From contig CP083650.1 in the NCBI GenBank assembly GCA_020099315.1, positions 4,278,001-4,342,000 of the forward strand: DNA of 64,000 bases, written 5' to 3'. The translations under genes and the position numbers were made by a program. The notes under the pieces are model-generated. The model was not told the origin of the DNA. It did not search any database and saw only the letters and a program-made list of their open reading frames with translations. This stretch comes from Citrobacter europaeus (lineage in GTDB: Bacteria > Pseudomonadota > Gammaproteobacteria > Enterobacterales > Enterobacteriaceae). Within the stretch, counting starts at the first letter, position 1; every line of letters begins with the position of its first letter. Positions 23,365 to 32,255 of the stretch are shown one piece after another.

Positions 23365-25134
23365 ATGACCACTACCAACGACACATCACTACTCAGCGAC
23401 CCGCGACGACAGGCCGCGCTTTTGTTCTGGCAGGGCTATTCCGTGCCACAAATCGCGGAGCAGTTACAGGTCAAGCGCCCTACGGTGCAGAGCTGGAAAC
23501 AGCGTGATAAATGGGAAGAAACCGCCCCGTTAAACCGGGTCGAGTTCACGCTCGAGGCGCGGCTGATTCAGCTCTATGCCAAGCCTGACCTGACGGCTCA
23601 CGACTTTAAGGTCGCAGATTTTCTGGCGCGCCAGATGGAGCGCCTCGCGCGGGTAAACCGCTACGGCCAGACCGGCAGCGAAGCGGATTTAAACCCGAAC
23701 GTGGCCAACCGCAACAAAGGGGAAAAGAAGAAGCCGAAAAAGAACTTTTTCAGCGAAGAGGCTATCGGGAAACTCGAAGAGATTTTCCTCGAACAGTCTT
23801 TCGACTATCAGCTCGAGTGGTGGCGCGCGGGGCTGGCGCACCGCATCAGGCACATTCTGAAATCGCGACAGATTGGCGCGACGTTCTATTTTGCACGTGA
23901 GGCACTGTTACAGGCACTGAAGACCGGCCACAACCAGATATTTTTGTCGGCCAGTAAGACGCAAGCCTATGTATTCCGTAAATACATTATCGCCTTTGCC
24001 CGACAGGCTGGCGTCGAGCTTACCGGCGACCCGATTGTGCTCGGCAACAATGGCGCGGAGCTGATGTTTCTCGGTACCAATGCCAACACGGCACAGAGTC
24101 ACAACGGTGACCTGTATGTCGACGAAATTTTCTGGATCCCCAACTTTCAGAAACTGAAGCGCGTCGCTGGGGGCATGTCGTCACAGGAGCATTTACGCAC
24201 GACCTATTTTTCGACCCCCTCATCGCTGGCGCACGGCGCTTACCCGTTCTGGTCGGGTGAGCAGTTCAACAAGGGGCGCTCAGACAAGAGCGAGCGCGTC
24301 GATATCGATATCAGCCACGCCGCACTCGCAAAGGGCGTCGCCTGTCCTGACGGCCAGTGGCGGCAGATTGTCACCATCGAGGACGCACTCGCCAAAGGGT
24401 GCACCCTGTTCAACATCGATACGCTGAAGCGCGAGAACAGTGTCGATGAGTTCCGCAACCTGTTTATGTGCGAGTTCGTCGACGATAAAGCGTCGGTATT
24501 CCCGTTCGAAGAGCTACAGCGTTGCATGGTCGACAGCCTCGAGAAATGGGAGGACTACGCGCCATTCGCCGACCGGCCATTCGGTCACCGCCCGGTGTGG
24601 ATTGGCTACGACCCGTCATTACGTGGCGACAGCGCCGGGTGCGTCGTTATCGCGCCGCCGGTCGTTGCCGGTGGCAAATTCCGCATCCTCGAGCGCCACC
24701 AGTGGAAAGGGATGGACTTCGCTCAACAGGCCGAATCCATTCGCGAGCTCACGCAGAAATATACCGTGGAATATATCGGCATCGATGCGACCGGGCTCGG
24801 TCAGGGCGTCTTCCAGCTCGTGCGCTCGTTCTACCCGGCAGCGCGGGAAATCCGCTACACGCCGGAAATGAAAACCGCGATGGTGCTCAAAGCCAAAGAC
24901 ACCATTCGCCGGGGTTGCCTCGAGTACGACGTCAGCACGACCGATATCACGCAGTCGTTTATGTCAATCCGCAAAACCATGACCAGCAGTGGTCGCAGCT
25001 CGACCTATGAGGCCAGCCGCACCGAGGAGGCCAGTCACGCCGATCTCGCCTGGGCAACCATGCACGTATTAATCAATGAGCCGTTAACCGCCGCCACCGG
25101 TGAGCAGTCATCCAGCATCATGGAGTGGAACTAA
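23365..25134 (+). CDS. Terminase large subunit, ATPase and nuclease (GpP)
   Basis: 589 residues, matching P2 GpP (590). An N-terminal helix-turn-helix (SVPQIAEQLQVKRPTVQSWK) comes first. The packaging ATPase has a Walker A-like region at about residue 167 (LKSRQIGATFYFAREALLQA) and a Walker B at about 248 (GDLYVDEIFW). The C-terminal nuclease domain shows acidic motifs at about 411 (WIGYDPSLRGDSAG) and 469 (YIGIDATGLGQG). It runs opposite to O and its stop codon overlaps the start of Q. Confidence 0.96.
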   Translation: MTTTNDTSLLSDPRRQAALLFWQGYSVPQIAEQLQVKRPTVQSWKQRDKWEETAPLNRVEFTLEARLIQLYAKPDLTAHDFKVADFLARQMERLARVNRYGQTGSEADLNPNVANRNKGEKKKPKKNFFSEEAIGKLEEIFLEQSFDYQLEWWRAGLAHRIRHILKSRQIGATFYFAREALLQALKTGHNQIFLSASKTQAYVFRKYIIAFARQAGVELTGDPIVLGNNGAELMFLGTNANTAQSHNGDLYVDEIFWIPNFQKLKRVAGGMSSQEHLRTTYFSTPSSLAHGAYPFWSGEQFNKGRSDKSERVDIDISHAALAKGVACPDGQWRQIVTIEDALAKGCTLFNIDTLKRENSVDEFRNLFMCEFVDDKASVFPFEELQRCMVDSLEKWEDYAPFADRPFGHRPVWIGYDPSLRGDSAGCVVIAPPVVAGGKFRILERHQWKGMDFAQQAESIRELTQKYTVEYIGIDATGLGQGVFQLVRSFYPAAREIRYTPEMKTAMVLKAKDTIRRGCLEYDVSTTDITQSFMSIRKTMTSSGRSSTYEASRTEEASHADLAWATMHVLINEPLTAATGEQSSSIMEWN

Positions 25135-26171
25135 TGAGCAAAAAACGCAACAAGCGCCAGCAGCCGCCGCGCCCCCCAAACCACACCGCCGCACCGGCGC
25201 AGAGCATGGAAGCATTCACCTTTGGTGAGCCAACGCCGGTACTCGACCGCCGCGATATTCTCGATTATGTCGAGTGTATCGATAACGGCCAGTGGTACGA
25301 GCCGCCGGTGAGTTTCTCCGGGCTGGCGAAAAGTATGCGCGCCGCCGTGCACCACAGCTCACCGATTTACGTGAAGCGTAACATTCTGGTGTCGACCTAC
25401 ATCCCGCACCCGCTGTTATCCCGTCAGGACTTCACCCGGTTCGCACTCGACTATCTGGTGTTTGGCAATGCGTTTATCGAAGAGCGTCGCGGCCTGACCG
25501 GCAAGCCGTTAAAACTGGAAACCTCACCGGCGAAATACACCCGCCGTGGCATCGAGGATGACGTGTACTGGTATATTCAGTCCTACACGCAGCCGCACCA
25601 GTTCGCGCCCGGCTCCGTCTTCCACCTGCTCGAGCCCGATATTAATCAGGAGCTTTACGGGATGCCGGAATACCTGAGCGCGCTCAATTCAGCCTGGCTG
25701 AATGAATCGGCGACCCTGTTCCGTCGCAAGTATTACCAGAACGGCGCGCATGCGGGTTACATCATGTATGTGACCGACGCCGCGCAAAGCAGCACCGACG
25801 TCGAGGCACTGCGAAAGGCGATGCGCGACTCAAAAGGACTCGGCAATTTTAAGAATCTGTTTTTTTACGCGCCGAATGGTAAAGCAGACGGAATTAAAAT
25901 TGTGCCACTGAGCGAAGTCGCCACGAAGGATGACTTTTTTAATATCAAGAAAGTCAGCGCCGCTGACCTGCTTGACGCACACCGCATCCCATTCCAGCTT
26001 ATGGGCGGTAAGCCAGAGAACGTCGGCTCAGTGGGTGACGTTGAGAAGGTGGCAAAGGTCTTTGTGCGTAACGAGCTGACCCCGCTACAGGCACGGTTCA
26101 TGGAGTTGAACGAGTGGGCGGGTGAAGAAATTATCCGCTTCGAAAAATATAGCCTCGGCGACGACGAGTAA
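25134..26171 (+). CDS. Phage portal protein (GpQ)
   Basis: 345 residues starting MSKKRNKRQQPPRPPN at 25134, where ATG overlaps the P stop codon (TAATG). Portal blocks such as DYLVFGNAFIEERRGLTGKP and LLDAHRIPFQLMGGKPENVG are clear. It forms the dodecameric vertex through which DNA enters the head. The gene ends 174 bases before cos, as in P2. Confidence 0.96.
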   Translation: MSKKRNKRQQPPRPPNHTAAPAQSMEAFTFGEPTPVLDRRDILDYVECIDNGQWYEPPVSFSGLAKSMRAAVHHSSPIYVKRNILVSTYIPHPLLSRQDFTRFALDYLVFGNAFIEERRGLTGKPLKLETSPAKYTRRGIEDDVYWYIQSYTQPHQFAPGSVFHLLEPDINQELYGMPEYLSALNSAWLNESATLFRRKYYQNGAHAGYIMYVTDAAQSSTDVEALRKAMRDSKGLGNFKNLFFYAPNGKADGIKIVPLSEVATKDDFFNIKKVSAADLLDAHRIPFQLMGGKPENVGSVGDVEKVAKVFVRNELTPLQARFMELNEWAGEEIIRFEKYSLGDDE

Positions 26172-26345
26172 CCCCACCCACAGCCGCCCGTCGTGGCGGC
26201 TTTACCCCCACCGCACACAACGCCTCAGCGCCACGACACGCCGTCGCCGTTTCGCTTCACCTCGTAACTCACCCACTACAACAACAACGCCACAGCGACG
26301 CGCCCAGGCGCTGAATAAATAAATTAAATACCACGCTCAGCGCGC

Positions 26346-26364
26346 AATGCTATCCCCGCCACGC
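26346..26364 (-). other. cos site (cohesive end) of the phage
   Basis: On the minus strand GGCGTGGCGGGGATAGCAT differs from the P2 19-nt cohesive end (GGCGAGGCGGGGAAAGCAC) at three positions and is closer still to the phage 186 version as I recall it. It lies just after Q, the expected place on the circular map. Confidence 0.82.
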
Positions 26365-26516
26365 CTGCCCGCTTTAAGGGTCGGTTTTAATGCAGTTGCA
26401 TGACCACTCTGGATCTGCGCCAGCTCTGGCATTACACGTCCAGAACTAGCAAGCCTTGCGAATGCAAAACCATGCTTCTTATACATGCACAGCTAAAAAC
26501 AGAAAATAACATAAAA

Positions 26517-26540
26517 AAACCGGCATCAAGATGCCGGTTT
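26517..26540. terminator. Bidirectional terminator hairpin
   Basis: AAACCGGCAT / ATGCCGGTTT form a perfect 10-bp stem with a CAAG loop, preceded by a run of A. On the minus strand this gives a T tract, so it can end the acyltransferase transcript; it may also serve Q. Confidence 0.75.
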
Positions 26541-26637
26541 AGTTCATATCATATCATGCTTGCACTTCTGGCCTATAAATGTGCTGAAAATACTATTAAG
26601 TAAAACATCCATGATCATCGTTCTGCTGAAGCCCTGT

Positions 26638-27855
26638 TTAATTAGCTTTATCAAGGCGTCCCCCCACCACCATCCGCTTGTAATTTATTGCGAACAACTT
26701 AAGTTTTTCAGGGAACTTTGACGCCAAAATTATTGACTTTCTGTCTACATATGAATAAAAGGGCATTGATATCAAAATAGTTATCATCGAAGTTAAGATA
26801 AATGTAACAAACGCACCAACGGACGGCGACGCAATGTTTTTGTAAACCCAAAAACCAACTATAGATATAACAAATGGATGAAGCAAGTATATTGAAAATG
26901 ACAACCTCCCAATAAACAAGACTACATTTTTGCTCATCCCCCTTAAACATCTCCCATTCACAAAGACAGAAGCAATAATCAAAAAAGAACCAAGCGATAT
27001 TGTAAACTCTGGCCATTGTATTAATATATCGCATTGAAACTGAAGGTAGAGGTAAAATTCAACCAGATCTTTATACGCAGTGCTCGCCGGTGCATACCCA
27101 ACAAGATAAAGGCCAATAAACAACATAAGAAGCGATACAAGCTTTCTTAACCGTCCATTATTTTCACTTATCTCGAAAGTTGATAAAAACACACCAGAAA
27201 GGAAAAGCCCATAATAAATTATATTAATACTACCAGACAAAAACATGCAAACAAATGAAATAAATGACAACCAGCGAAGAATGGTCTTGTTCTCACCAAA
27301 CAGAGATATAAATCCGTATACCAATATAGAACCAAAAAACTCAATACTAATAGTCCACAGAACATAGTTATACTTTATATTACCAAAAAGCATAGCGCCA
27401 AATGAAGCATCCCATATGGCTGACACTATATTCCCATCAAAACTAAACGCAGTCATTAACGGCATTGATGCAGCGGGGCTATCCTTATCCGGAAAAAAGC
27501 CCAACAACATTATAAAATAGCAAATAATCACAGATGCTGCTACGGGAACCCCAAGCCTAATGTATCTCTTCAATGCTGATGCTTGTATATAGCGTATTTC
27601 GTTATTATTTTTTTGGCAACTCAGTGACAAAACCAACCCGCTCAAAACAAAGAATAAGCTAACAGCAGATCCCCCCTTATAGAAAAAAGTAAAAGGGCTA
27701 TTAAATAAATTTTCTTGCCACTTGCTATCAAACATACTGCCAGAATGCACCGAAGGTATAAACATTAAAAATGAATGCGATAAAACGACAGCCATGGCTG
27801 CCACACCTCTTATCCCATCAAAGATTTTTACATTATTTCTCTCATTATCACTCAT
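26638..27855 (-). CDS. Membrane acyltransferase (family 3, OafA-like)
   Basis: 405 residues with about ten predicted membrane segments. The N terminus KIFDGIRGVAAMAVVLSHSF carries the R-G-x-A-A and V-x-x-S-H pattern of family 3 acyltransferases, and NYVLWTISIEFFGSILVYGF and SFSIYLLHPFVISIVGFW are the usual later blocks. Such enzymes move an acetyl or other acyl group onto surface sugars, for example O-antigen. The gene is strongly AT-rich, unlike the phage core, and sits at the tin/old position of P2, an accessory-gene locus. A role in lysogenic conversion (changing phage or antibody receptors) is likely but inferred. Confidence 0.85.
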   Translation of the reverse strand: MSDNERNNVKIFDGIRGVAAMAVVLSHSFLMFIPSVHSGSMFDSKWQENLFNSPFTFFYKGGSAVSLFFVLSGLVLSLSCQKNNNEIRYIQASALKRYIRLGVPVAASVIICYFIMLLGFFPDKDSPAASMPLMTAFSFDGNIVSAIWDASFGAMLFGNIKYNYVLWTISIEFFGSILVYGFISLFGENKTILRWLSFISFVCMFLSGSINIIYYGLFLSGVFLSTFEISENNGRLRKLVSLLMLFIGLYLVGYAPASTAYKDLVEFYLYLQFQCDILIQWPEFTISLGSFLIIASVFVNGRCLRGMSKNVVLFIGRLSFSIYLLHPFVISIVGFWVYKNIASPSVGAFVTFILTSMITILISMPFYSYVDRKSIILASKFPEKLKLFAINYKRMVVGGRLDKAN

Positions 27856-28020
27856 GCAAAAAACCTTTTATAATAAAAAATGTCATTTCGATTAACGTAT
27901 TGGTTATTATTGTGTTATAACTGACAATCAACCTTAAAAAAACGCGGCATTATAGCACCTTAAGCCTGTTGTATGAATATCATTATTGTTTTGACAGGAA
28001 GAGTTCCGTTTACGCCCCAC

Positions 28021-28062
28021 CTAACCTTCGGAGCACTGAGTAGTGCTCCCAATGAGGTTGGA
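28021..28062. other. Stable hairpin in the gap before the acyltransferase
   Basis: GGAGCACT / AGTGCTCC pair around a GAGT loop, extended by an outer AACCT / AGGTT stem. It lies between the LexA-box gene (ends 28144) and the acyltransferase (starts 27855). No T tract is obvious. It may be a weak terminator or a structured leader; no gene is seen in the 288-base gap. Confidence 0.4.
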
Positions 28063-28143
28063 ATAAGGGGAGATTCAAAAAATAGCTGACCATTCTATGC
28101 AAGCAACCCAACTACCAGCATACAACTTGTTTTTTCTCGCAAC

Positions 28144-28353
28144 TTACTCAGCCTTTGTTAATCGTTCTTCAGCATGGGTTGCAGAGAAAACTAGTGAAAA
28201 GGAGTTATTTTTCATCAAGTTGCCTCTCACTATTTCTGCAATCAAATTCAATGCGATTTCACGGTCTCTTTCCTTACAAGTCCCTTCAGCCGTTAGACGC
28301 GCAATCATTTCGACTCGCTCAATCATAACGTGCTCACTTAATTCTCTATCCAC
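28144..28353 (-). CDS. Small LexA-controlled gene at the 186 tum position
   Basis: 69 residues, not recognised. The favoured start is GTG at 28353 (then DRELSEHVMIERVEMIARLT) because GGAGG lies just before it; a frame open further upstream would place the operator inside the gene. The product is helical and charged, rich in Glu, Arg and Ile/Leu. A consensus LexA box lies 19 bases upstream of the start. In phage 186 and its relatives the gene at this place (tum) is LexA-repressed and makes an antirepressor that inactivates CI after DNA damage. This protein is shorter than the 186 Tum I recall and shows no clear similarity, so the function is inferred from position and regulation. Confidence 0.6.
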   Translation of the reverse strand: MDRELSEHVMIERVEMIARLTAEGTCKERDREIALNLIAEIVRGNLMKNNSFSLVFSATHAEERLTKAE

Positions 28354-28371
28354 ACAACCTCCACAACGAGA

Positions 28372-28391
28372 TACTGTATAAACATACAGTA
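28372..28391. promoter_or_regulatory. LexA (SOS) box
   Basis: TACTGTATAAACATACAGTA fits the consensus TACTGT-N8-ACAGTA, with both half-sites perfect. It is placed to repress transcription of the small gene ending at 28144 and lies between that gene and replication gene A. Confidence 0.88.
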
Positions 28392-28469
28392 ACACGTATT
28401 GATAAAAAATGTGAAGGAAAAAAACCAATAAATACACTGTATGTGCATGATATGGATGAATATTAACGG

Positions 28470-30710
28470 TTATATTTTCATTGCCAGTTCAGTTAAAACC
28501 GCAACGCGATTGAGGATTTCTGTAGCCTTGGTCTGATGTTCCTTAGCTCTATCTTGATGCGATGGCGCTGCGGAAAATATTTCGCCTTTGGCCGTTCCGC
28601 GTAACCATTTACCATCAAAACAACTTTTACCACCGACCATCAGGTGCAGGGCTTCGCCCCGGCTGATAACGATGCCAGTTGTCAGATGTATCTCGTCGAT
28701 AATTTTCGCTAAAACTACGTTTTGCTCATTCGTTCCGTGAATGAATTTTCGCCGTATTTGTGGTTTTTGCTTCCTGAGTCGGTTTGTCAGCTCTCGTCTT
28801 TCACGTCGACTCAAGGGTTTTGATAAATCGAGTTCCGGTGGATCGCTTTCGCTTCCCGTATAGTTATTGACAGAACTCCGAGAGGGCGCAGGAGCGCCCT
28901 TAACGTCAACGGCCAAATCAACGGCACGCTTTGGAACAATCTTCCACTGCGTTAACCGGGTTAGAATAGGAGAGCCAGCACCTATCGAGGCATCGTATAC
29001 ACCTTTGATGCACACAGTTTCTTCGCCATACTGATTAAATTCAGTTCGAGGCTCATACAATGTACGTACCTGTAAATCATCACGGCGAACGAATGGGCCG
29101 CCTTGAGCATTCACATAGTCAGCCCAGCGTCCATAGTGAGCCGCATCATGCACTGCGGCGAATTCAACACTGAGCGCCCTGGCTGTTTCAGGGTCAGCCA
29201 TTCTGCGTAGCTCCCTGTATACCGTCACCGGCGCACCGCCGATAAATTGAAACTGACGGATGTGCCAGCGCGCCGCCCATGCTGAAACGGCGGGAGCAGT
29301 CTCTTTTAACAACTCACCACTTTCGTCATCGGTTTCACCATCGAGAGCATAACCGTCGATATTTTTGGAAATGTATTTAGCGACATAGCCGGTAGCGCTG
29401 CCTTTTTCCGGGTCAATGGCCTCAGCGTGGAAGCGCGCCTTTTTGGCTTTATCGCTTCTCAGTTCGTAGTGGTCTTCCTCCCACGCATAATCACGGATGA
29501 TGAGTCGCACACGCTCGACATCCTCCGGCAACATGAACATAAGCATATGCCAGTGCGGCGTTCCATCGTGATGCGGTTCAGCGACGCGTATGCCGAAAAT
29601 GCGGATTTCTTCCCGGTGCAGCTTGGCGCGAATACGCGCCCAAAGACCGGTGAGATAGTTCTGCGTGTCTGACGGGCTTGCACCGTTCCATTTGCTGTTA
29701 CGGTAGCCCGCTTTGGTGGTGGCGTGGTATTTAGACGGTGCAGTCAGAGTATAGAACTCCCCGACATAACCGAGCTCATTACAGATATTTTCAAACCCAC
29801 GAATGCGAGCCATCAGCTCACAGCGGCGTATTGCTGGATTAGCGACCGAGCCGTCGTATTTTTCAATCAGGCTAATGCGGTTGCCTTCTTCGTCTTCGAG
29901 ATCCAGCCCCTTGAGAAATTCGCGAGTGCGGCGCTTCTGCTCGCGCCAGTCAGTCACGCAGTTTTTACTCGCGTAGGCGTGTTTTTTCTTACTGACGTTG
30001 CCAACAGCAATTTGTAGATGTTCGCGCCATGCAGACGCAATGCGACGTAAACGACCACGCCACCAAATCTCATTAAACATGCGCATTACTGCCGGTGCGA
30101 TTTCATCCTCGCCAAAATATTTTTTAGTTACACGATCCCATTTCGGCGGTGTAACGTTGAATTGCAGGGAAATAAAACCGGCGCGCATGTACCAGGTGTA
30201 CAGCGTTTTGAGTTCGCTAAATCCGGTGTCATCAATATCAGCCAGTTCAGCACGAATGAAATTAGCGATATCAGCGGCCAGCAGGTCAATATCGGCGCGC
30301 GACATATCCGGGAGGCGGTTAAATCTGGCGACCATATTGACCATGCGTGACGCCAGATATTGCATAAGCTGGGTATCAAAATAACCACCGAAAACAGCGG
30401 CTGATACATTGCTGTTAATACCCGCGCACTCGTATTTTTTTGTGACCAGTTCAAGACGCGGCAATGCCTTTTTGCAGAAGCTGATTAAAAAAGCATTGGC
30501 TCGTTGACTGCCCTGATTTTGCTCCAGCACCGCAGCGGTTCGATATACATCAAAACGCACGCACTCAGGCTGGAGAGAAAGCACCTTTCTCGCATGCAGC
30601 AAAGCCGCGAACATACGGTCGCGGCGATACTGTTGGTCATAGGTAAGGTATGGGCTGGCTATTGCCGACCGTGGAACATTCCACGGGTATGCAAATGTAT
30701 ATTTCGTCAT
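28470..30710 (-). CDS. Replication gene A endonuclease (GpA, HUH type)
   Basis: 746 residues, close to P2 GpA (761). This rolling-circle initiator nicks the phage origin, which in P2 lies inside the A gene, and joins itself to the 5' end. The metal-binding HUH motif is seen at about residues 378-392 (EPHHDGTPHWHMLMF). The paired catalytic tyrosines are Y442 and Y446 (TGYVAKYISKN). It overlaps the upstream TGT-like gene by four bases, so the two are translated together. Confidence 0.94.
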   Translation of the reverse strand: MTKYTFAYPWNVPRSAIASPYLTYDQQYRRDRMFAALLHARKVLSLQPECVRFDVYRTAAVLEQNQGSQRANAFLISFCKKALPRLELVTKKYECAGINSNVSAAVFGGYFDTQLMQYLASRMVNMVARFNRLPDMSRADIDLLAADIANFIRAELADIDDTGFSELKTLYTWYMRAGFISLQFNVTPPKWDRVTKKYFGEDEIAPAVMRMFNEIWWRGRLRRIASAWREHLQIAVGNVSKKKHAYASKNCVTDWREQKRRTREFLKGLDLEDEEGNRISLIEKYDGSVANPAIRRCELMARIRGFENICNELGYVGEFYTLTAPSKYHATTKAGYRNSKWNGASPSDTQNYLTGLWARIRAKLHREEIRIFGIRVAEPHHDGTPHWHMLMFMLPEDVERVRLIIRDYAWEEDHYELRSDKAKKARFHAEAIDPEKGSATGYVAKYISKNIDGYALDGETDDESGELLKETAPAVSAWAARWHIRQFQFIGGAPVTVYRELRRMADPETARALSVEFAAVHDAAHYGRWADYVNAQGGPFVRRDDLQVRTLYEPRTEFNQYGEETVCIKGVYDASIGAGSPILTRLTQWKIVPKRAVDLAVDVKGAPAPSRSSVNNYTGSESDPPELDLSKPLSRRERRELTNRLRKQKPQIRRKFIHGTNEQNVVLAKIIDEIHLTTGIVISRGEALHLMVGGKSCFDGKWLRGTAKGEIFSAAPSHQDRAKEHQTKATEILNRVAVLTELAMKI

Positions 30711-31540
30711 GCGATAGCCAACTCCAGTTGAAGCGGAGCCAACCCTTTTGATAGCCAGCTTGCAATCGATGGAGGGGATACGGCCTCAATAGTATTTTTC
30801 AGAATGGCGCAACGGCGTTTGAGAATGACTGCCTTAAGTTCATCTTCAGAAAGGTTTTTCGCATAATCGGCTTCGCGAATTGCTTTTGTGAGCTCCGGGT
30901 ATTTGACTTCGAATTTCGGCACATTACAGGCAAGATTGGTACTGTCTGCGGTCGCCAGTGGGTAGTTACCCAGAATTCGACCATCAAGCATGCGAAGCCC
31001 ATGTATTTGGGTCGTGAAATTATGTTTGCAGTAGATGGTTTCAAACGCATCTGACATCCTTCGATGCCAGAGCTGGGTTCTGATAGTTGCGTACTCACCT
31101 GACGAACCAAAGCACACTCGCGGCCACTCCCGGCAAAGCTCAATCAGACGGTGCAGCGATTCATGAAGATGCCATACTGGTGCCGCCTTGCCCCTGAAAC
31201 AGCGTGGTAGTTTCGCGATAAGCGCATCGTTATCAGCCTCACCGCCCTCCACCACATCAGGGATGACAAAAAAAGACAGCTTTGGATGATGATAATGAGG
31301 AATAAGCCATTGATAGAATTGCTGCCAGTCAATAACAAGGCCGCGCTTCCAGGCAGAAAACGCTCCATTATCAATGGCAATAGAGAGGGCGTATTTTACT
31401 GATGCTGCCAGTTGGTCAGGCCGTGCATAAGATACGAATGCGCCAGCACCGTTTACCGCGATACGGTGAACGTTACCGGCGCCCCCCCAAATGGGCGTTC
31501 CGTGGTAGTGGATAACCTCAGACACGCTTTCGCCCATCAC
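30707..31540 (-). CDS. Queuine tRNA-ribosyltransferase-like (TGT/DpdA-like) barrel protein
   Basis: 277 residues. Several stretches fit the tRNA-guanine transglycosylase barrel: AIDNGAFSAW matches the base-pocket DSGGF region, SFFVIPDVVEG the following Asp strand, PVWHLHESLHRLIELCREWP then VCFGSSGEY the glycine-rich strand, and HGLRML with YPLATADSTNLA the catalytic-Asp region. DpdA proteins with this fold put 7-deazaguanine bases into phage DNA, while TGT acts on tRNA. No 7-deazaguanine synthesis gene is present, so the precursor would have to come from the host. It is co-translated with gene A. The fold is moderately sure; the substrate is unknown. Confidence 0.6.
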   Translation of the reverse strand: MMGESVSEVIHYHGTPIWGGAGNVHRIAVNGAGAFVSYARPDQLAASVKYALSIAIDNGAFSAWKRGLVIDWQQFYQWLIPHYHHPKLSFFVIPDVVEGGEADNDALIAKLPRCFRGKAAPVWHLHESLHRLIELCREWPRVCFGSSGEYATIRTQLWHRRMSDAFETIYCKHNFTTQIHGLRMLDGRILGNYPLATADSTNLACNVPKFEVKYPELTKAIREADYAKNLSEDELKAVILKRRCAILKNTIEAVSPPSIASWLSKGLAPLQLELAIA

Positions 31541-31758
31541 ACGCCCCTGTAATGCTTAGATTTGAGCTCATTGATTTGTTGGCACGTCACGCAAAACGCC
31601 ACGCCCGGAATCGCAATGCGGCGGGCTTCCGGAATTGGTGCGTCACATACTTCACAGAGGAAACGAGAAGGCGCAGTGATATGGCTGCGCACGTTGTTGA
31701 TATGGCGCTCGCGTTCAGCTTGTTCGCGCTCCTGCACTCCATCCATAACGTCGGCCAT
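31537..31758 (-). CDS. TraR/DksA-type zinc-finger protein
   Basis: 73 residues with a four-cysteine zinc finger (C35, C38, C56, C59: LCEVCDAPIPEARRI and FCVTCQQ). Small TraR-like proteins bind in the RNA polymerase secondary channel and mimic DksA with ppGpp. One of this kind is regular in the P2 early operon (orf81). Start and stop overlap the neighbours by one and four bases. Confidence 0.9.
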   Translation of the reverse strand: MADVMDGVQEREQAERERHINNVRSHITAPSRFLCEVCDAPIPEARRIAIPGVAFCVTCQQINELKSKHYRGV

Positions 31759-31985
31759 TAGTGCAACTCCTGAGATTCGTTTTCAAAACGGGTAGCTTCA
31801 CGGCGCAGCAGTTCGGCGGCCTCTTTGCCGTTCATGCCTTCTTTGGTTATATGGATAGCCAGCGCCTCAAGACGGATTGAAACGGCTAGTGCGCGACCTT
31901 TGCGCTCTTCTTTTTTTGCATCGGTCAGCAATACGGCCAGCGCATCGCTATCAGTGTTAAAACTACGTGATTCGGTATTACGCAT
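31758..31985 (-). CDS. Small early protein, DUF2732-like
   Basis: 75 residues, helical and charged (ALAVLLTDAKKEERKGRALA and EAAELLRREATRFENESQEL). It resembles the DUF2732 proteins found between cII and A in P2/186 phages. Function unknown. Its stop codon overlaps the start of the TraR-like gene. Confidence 0.75.
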   Translation of the reverse strand: MRNTESRSFNTDSDALAVLLTDAKKEERKGRALAVSIRLEALAIHITKEGMNGKEAAELLRREATRFENESQELH

Positions 31986-32054
31986 AATTGACTCTCCTGA
32001 TTTCGGGCAATAAGAAGCCCGGCGGGTTTACGCCAGATAATTAATTGTGATTAA

Positions 32055-32255
32055 TTAGCTATAGCCAAATACAACGGCAGGTTTACTTTTTAACTGGCTG
32101 ATAATTTCAGCTTTCAGGCCATCCTTAAACTCTTTGCAGCATTCCCACTCAGGGTCAACACGAAGTATTGCACCGTCGCGAGTTTTAATTTCAAAGCCGT
32201 CTTCCATATTCGGAATCATAGCTCCCAAAACAATTCTTAATTCATCGCGTGACAT
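32055..32255 (-). CDS. Small early protein of unknown function
   Basis: 66 residues with the start at 32255 (MSRDELRIVLGAMIPNMEDG), preceded by an AAAGGGATT ribosome-binding site; ten upstream codons are open but belong to the end of the previous gene. It may correspond to one of the small DUF proteins of the 186 early operon (DUF5405-like). No motif is seen. Confidence 0.65.
   Translation of the reverse strand: MSRDELRIVLGAMIPNMEDGFEIKTRDGAILRVDPEWECCKEFKDGLKAEIISQLKSKPAVVFGYS

Larger units (their letters stand above)
26172..26637. other. Intergenic region between portal gene and acyltransferase; contains cos
   Basis: 466 bases without a convincing gene. The left half is GC-rich and contains the cos-like site (26346-26364); repeated C-rich and A-rich tracts near it could be terminase-binding sequence. 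The right half is AT-rich and holds a terminator hairpin at 26517-26540. Short open frames here lack ribosome-binding sites and have unnatural composition. Confidence 0.6.

Noticed and set aside
26122..26603. Two short plus-strand frames after the portal gene
   Set aside because: One overlaps the end of Q in another frame. Both have low-complexity products (Thr/Arg/Pro runs), no ribosome-binding site, and cover the cos region.
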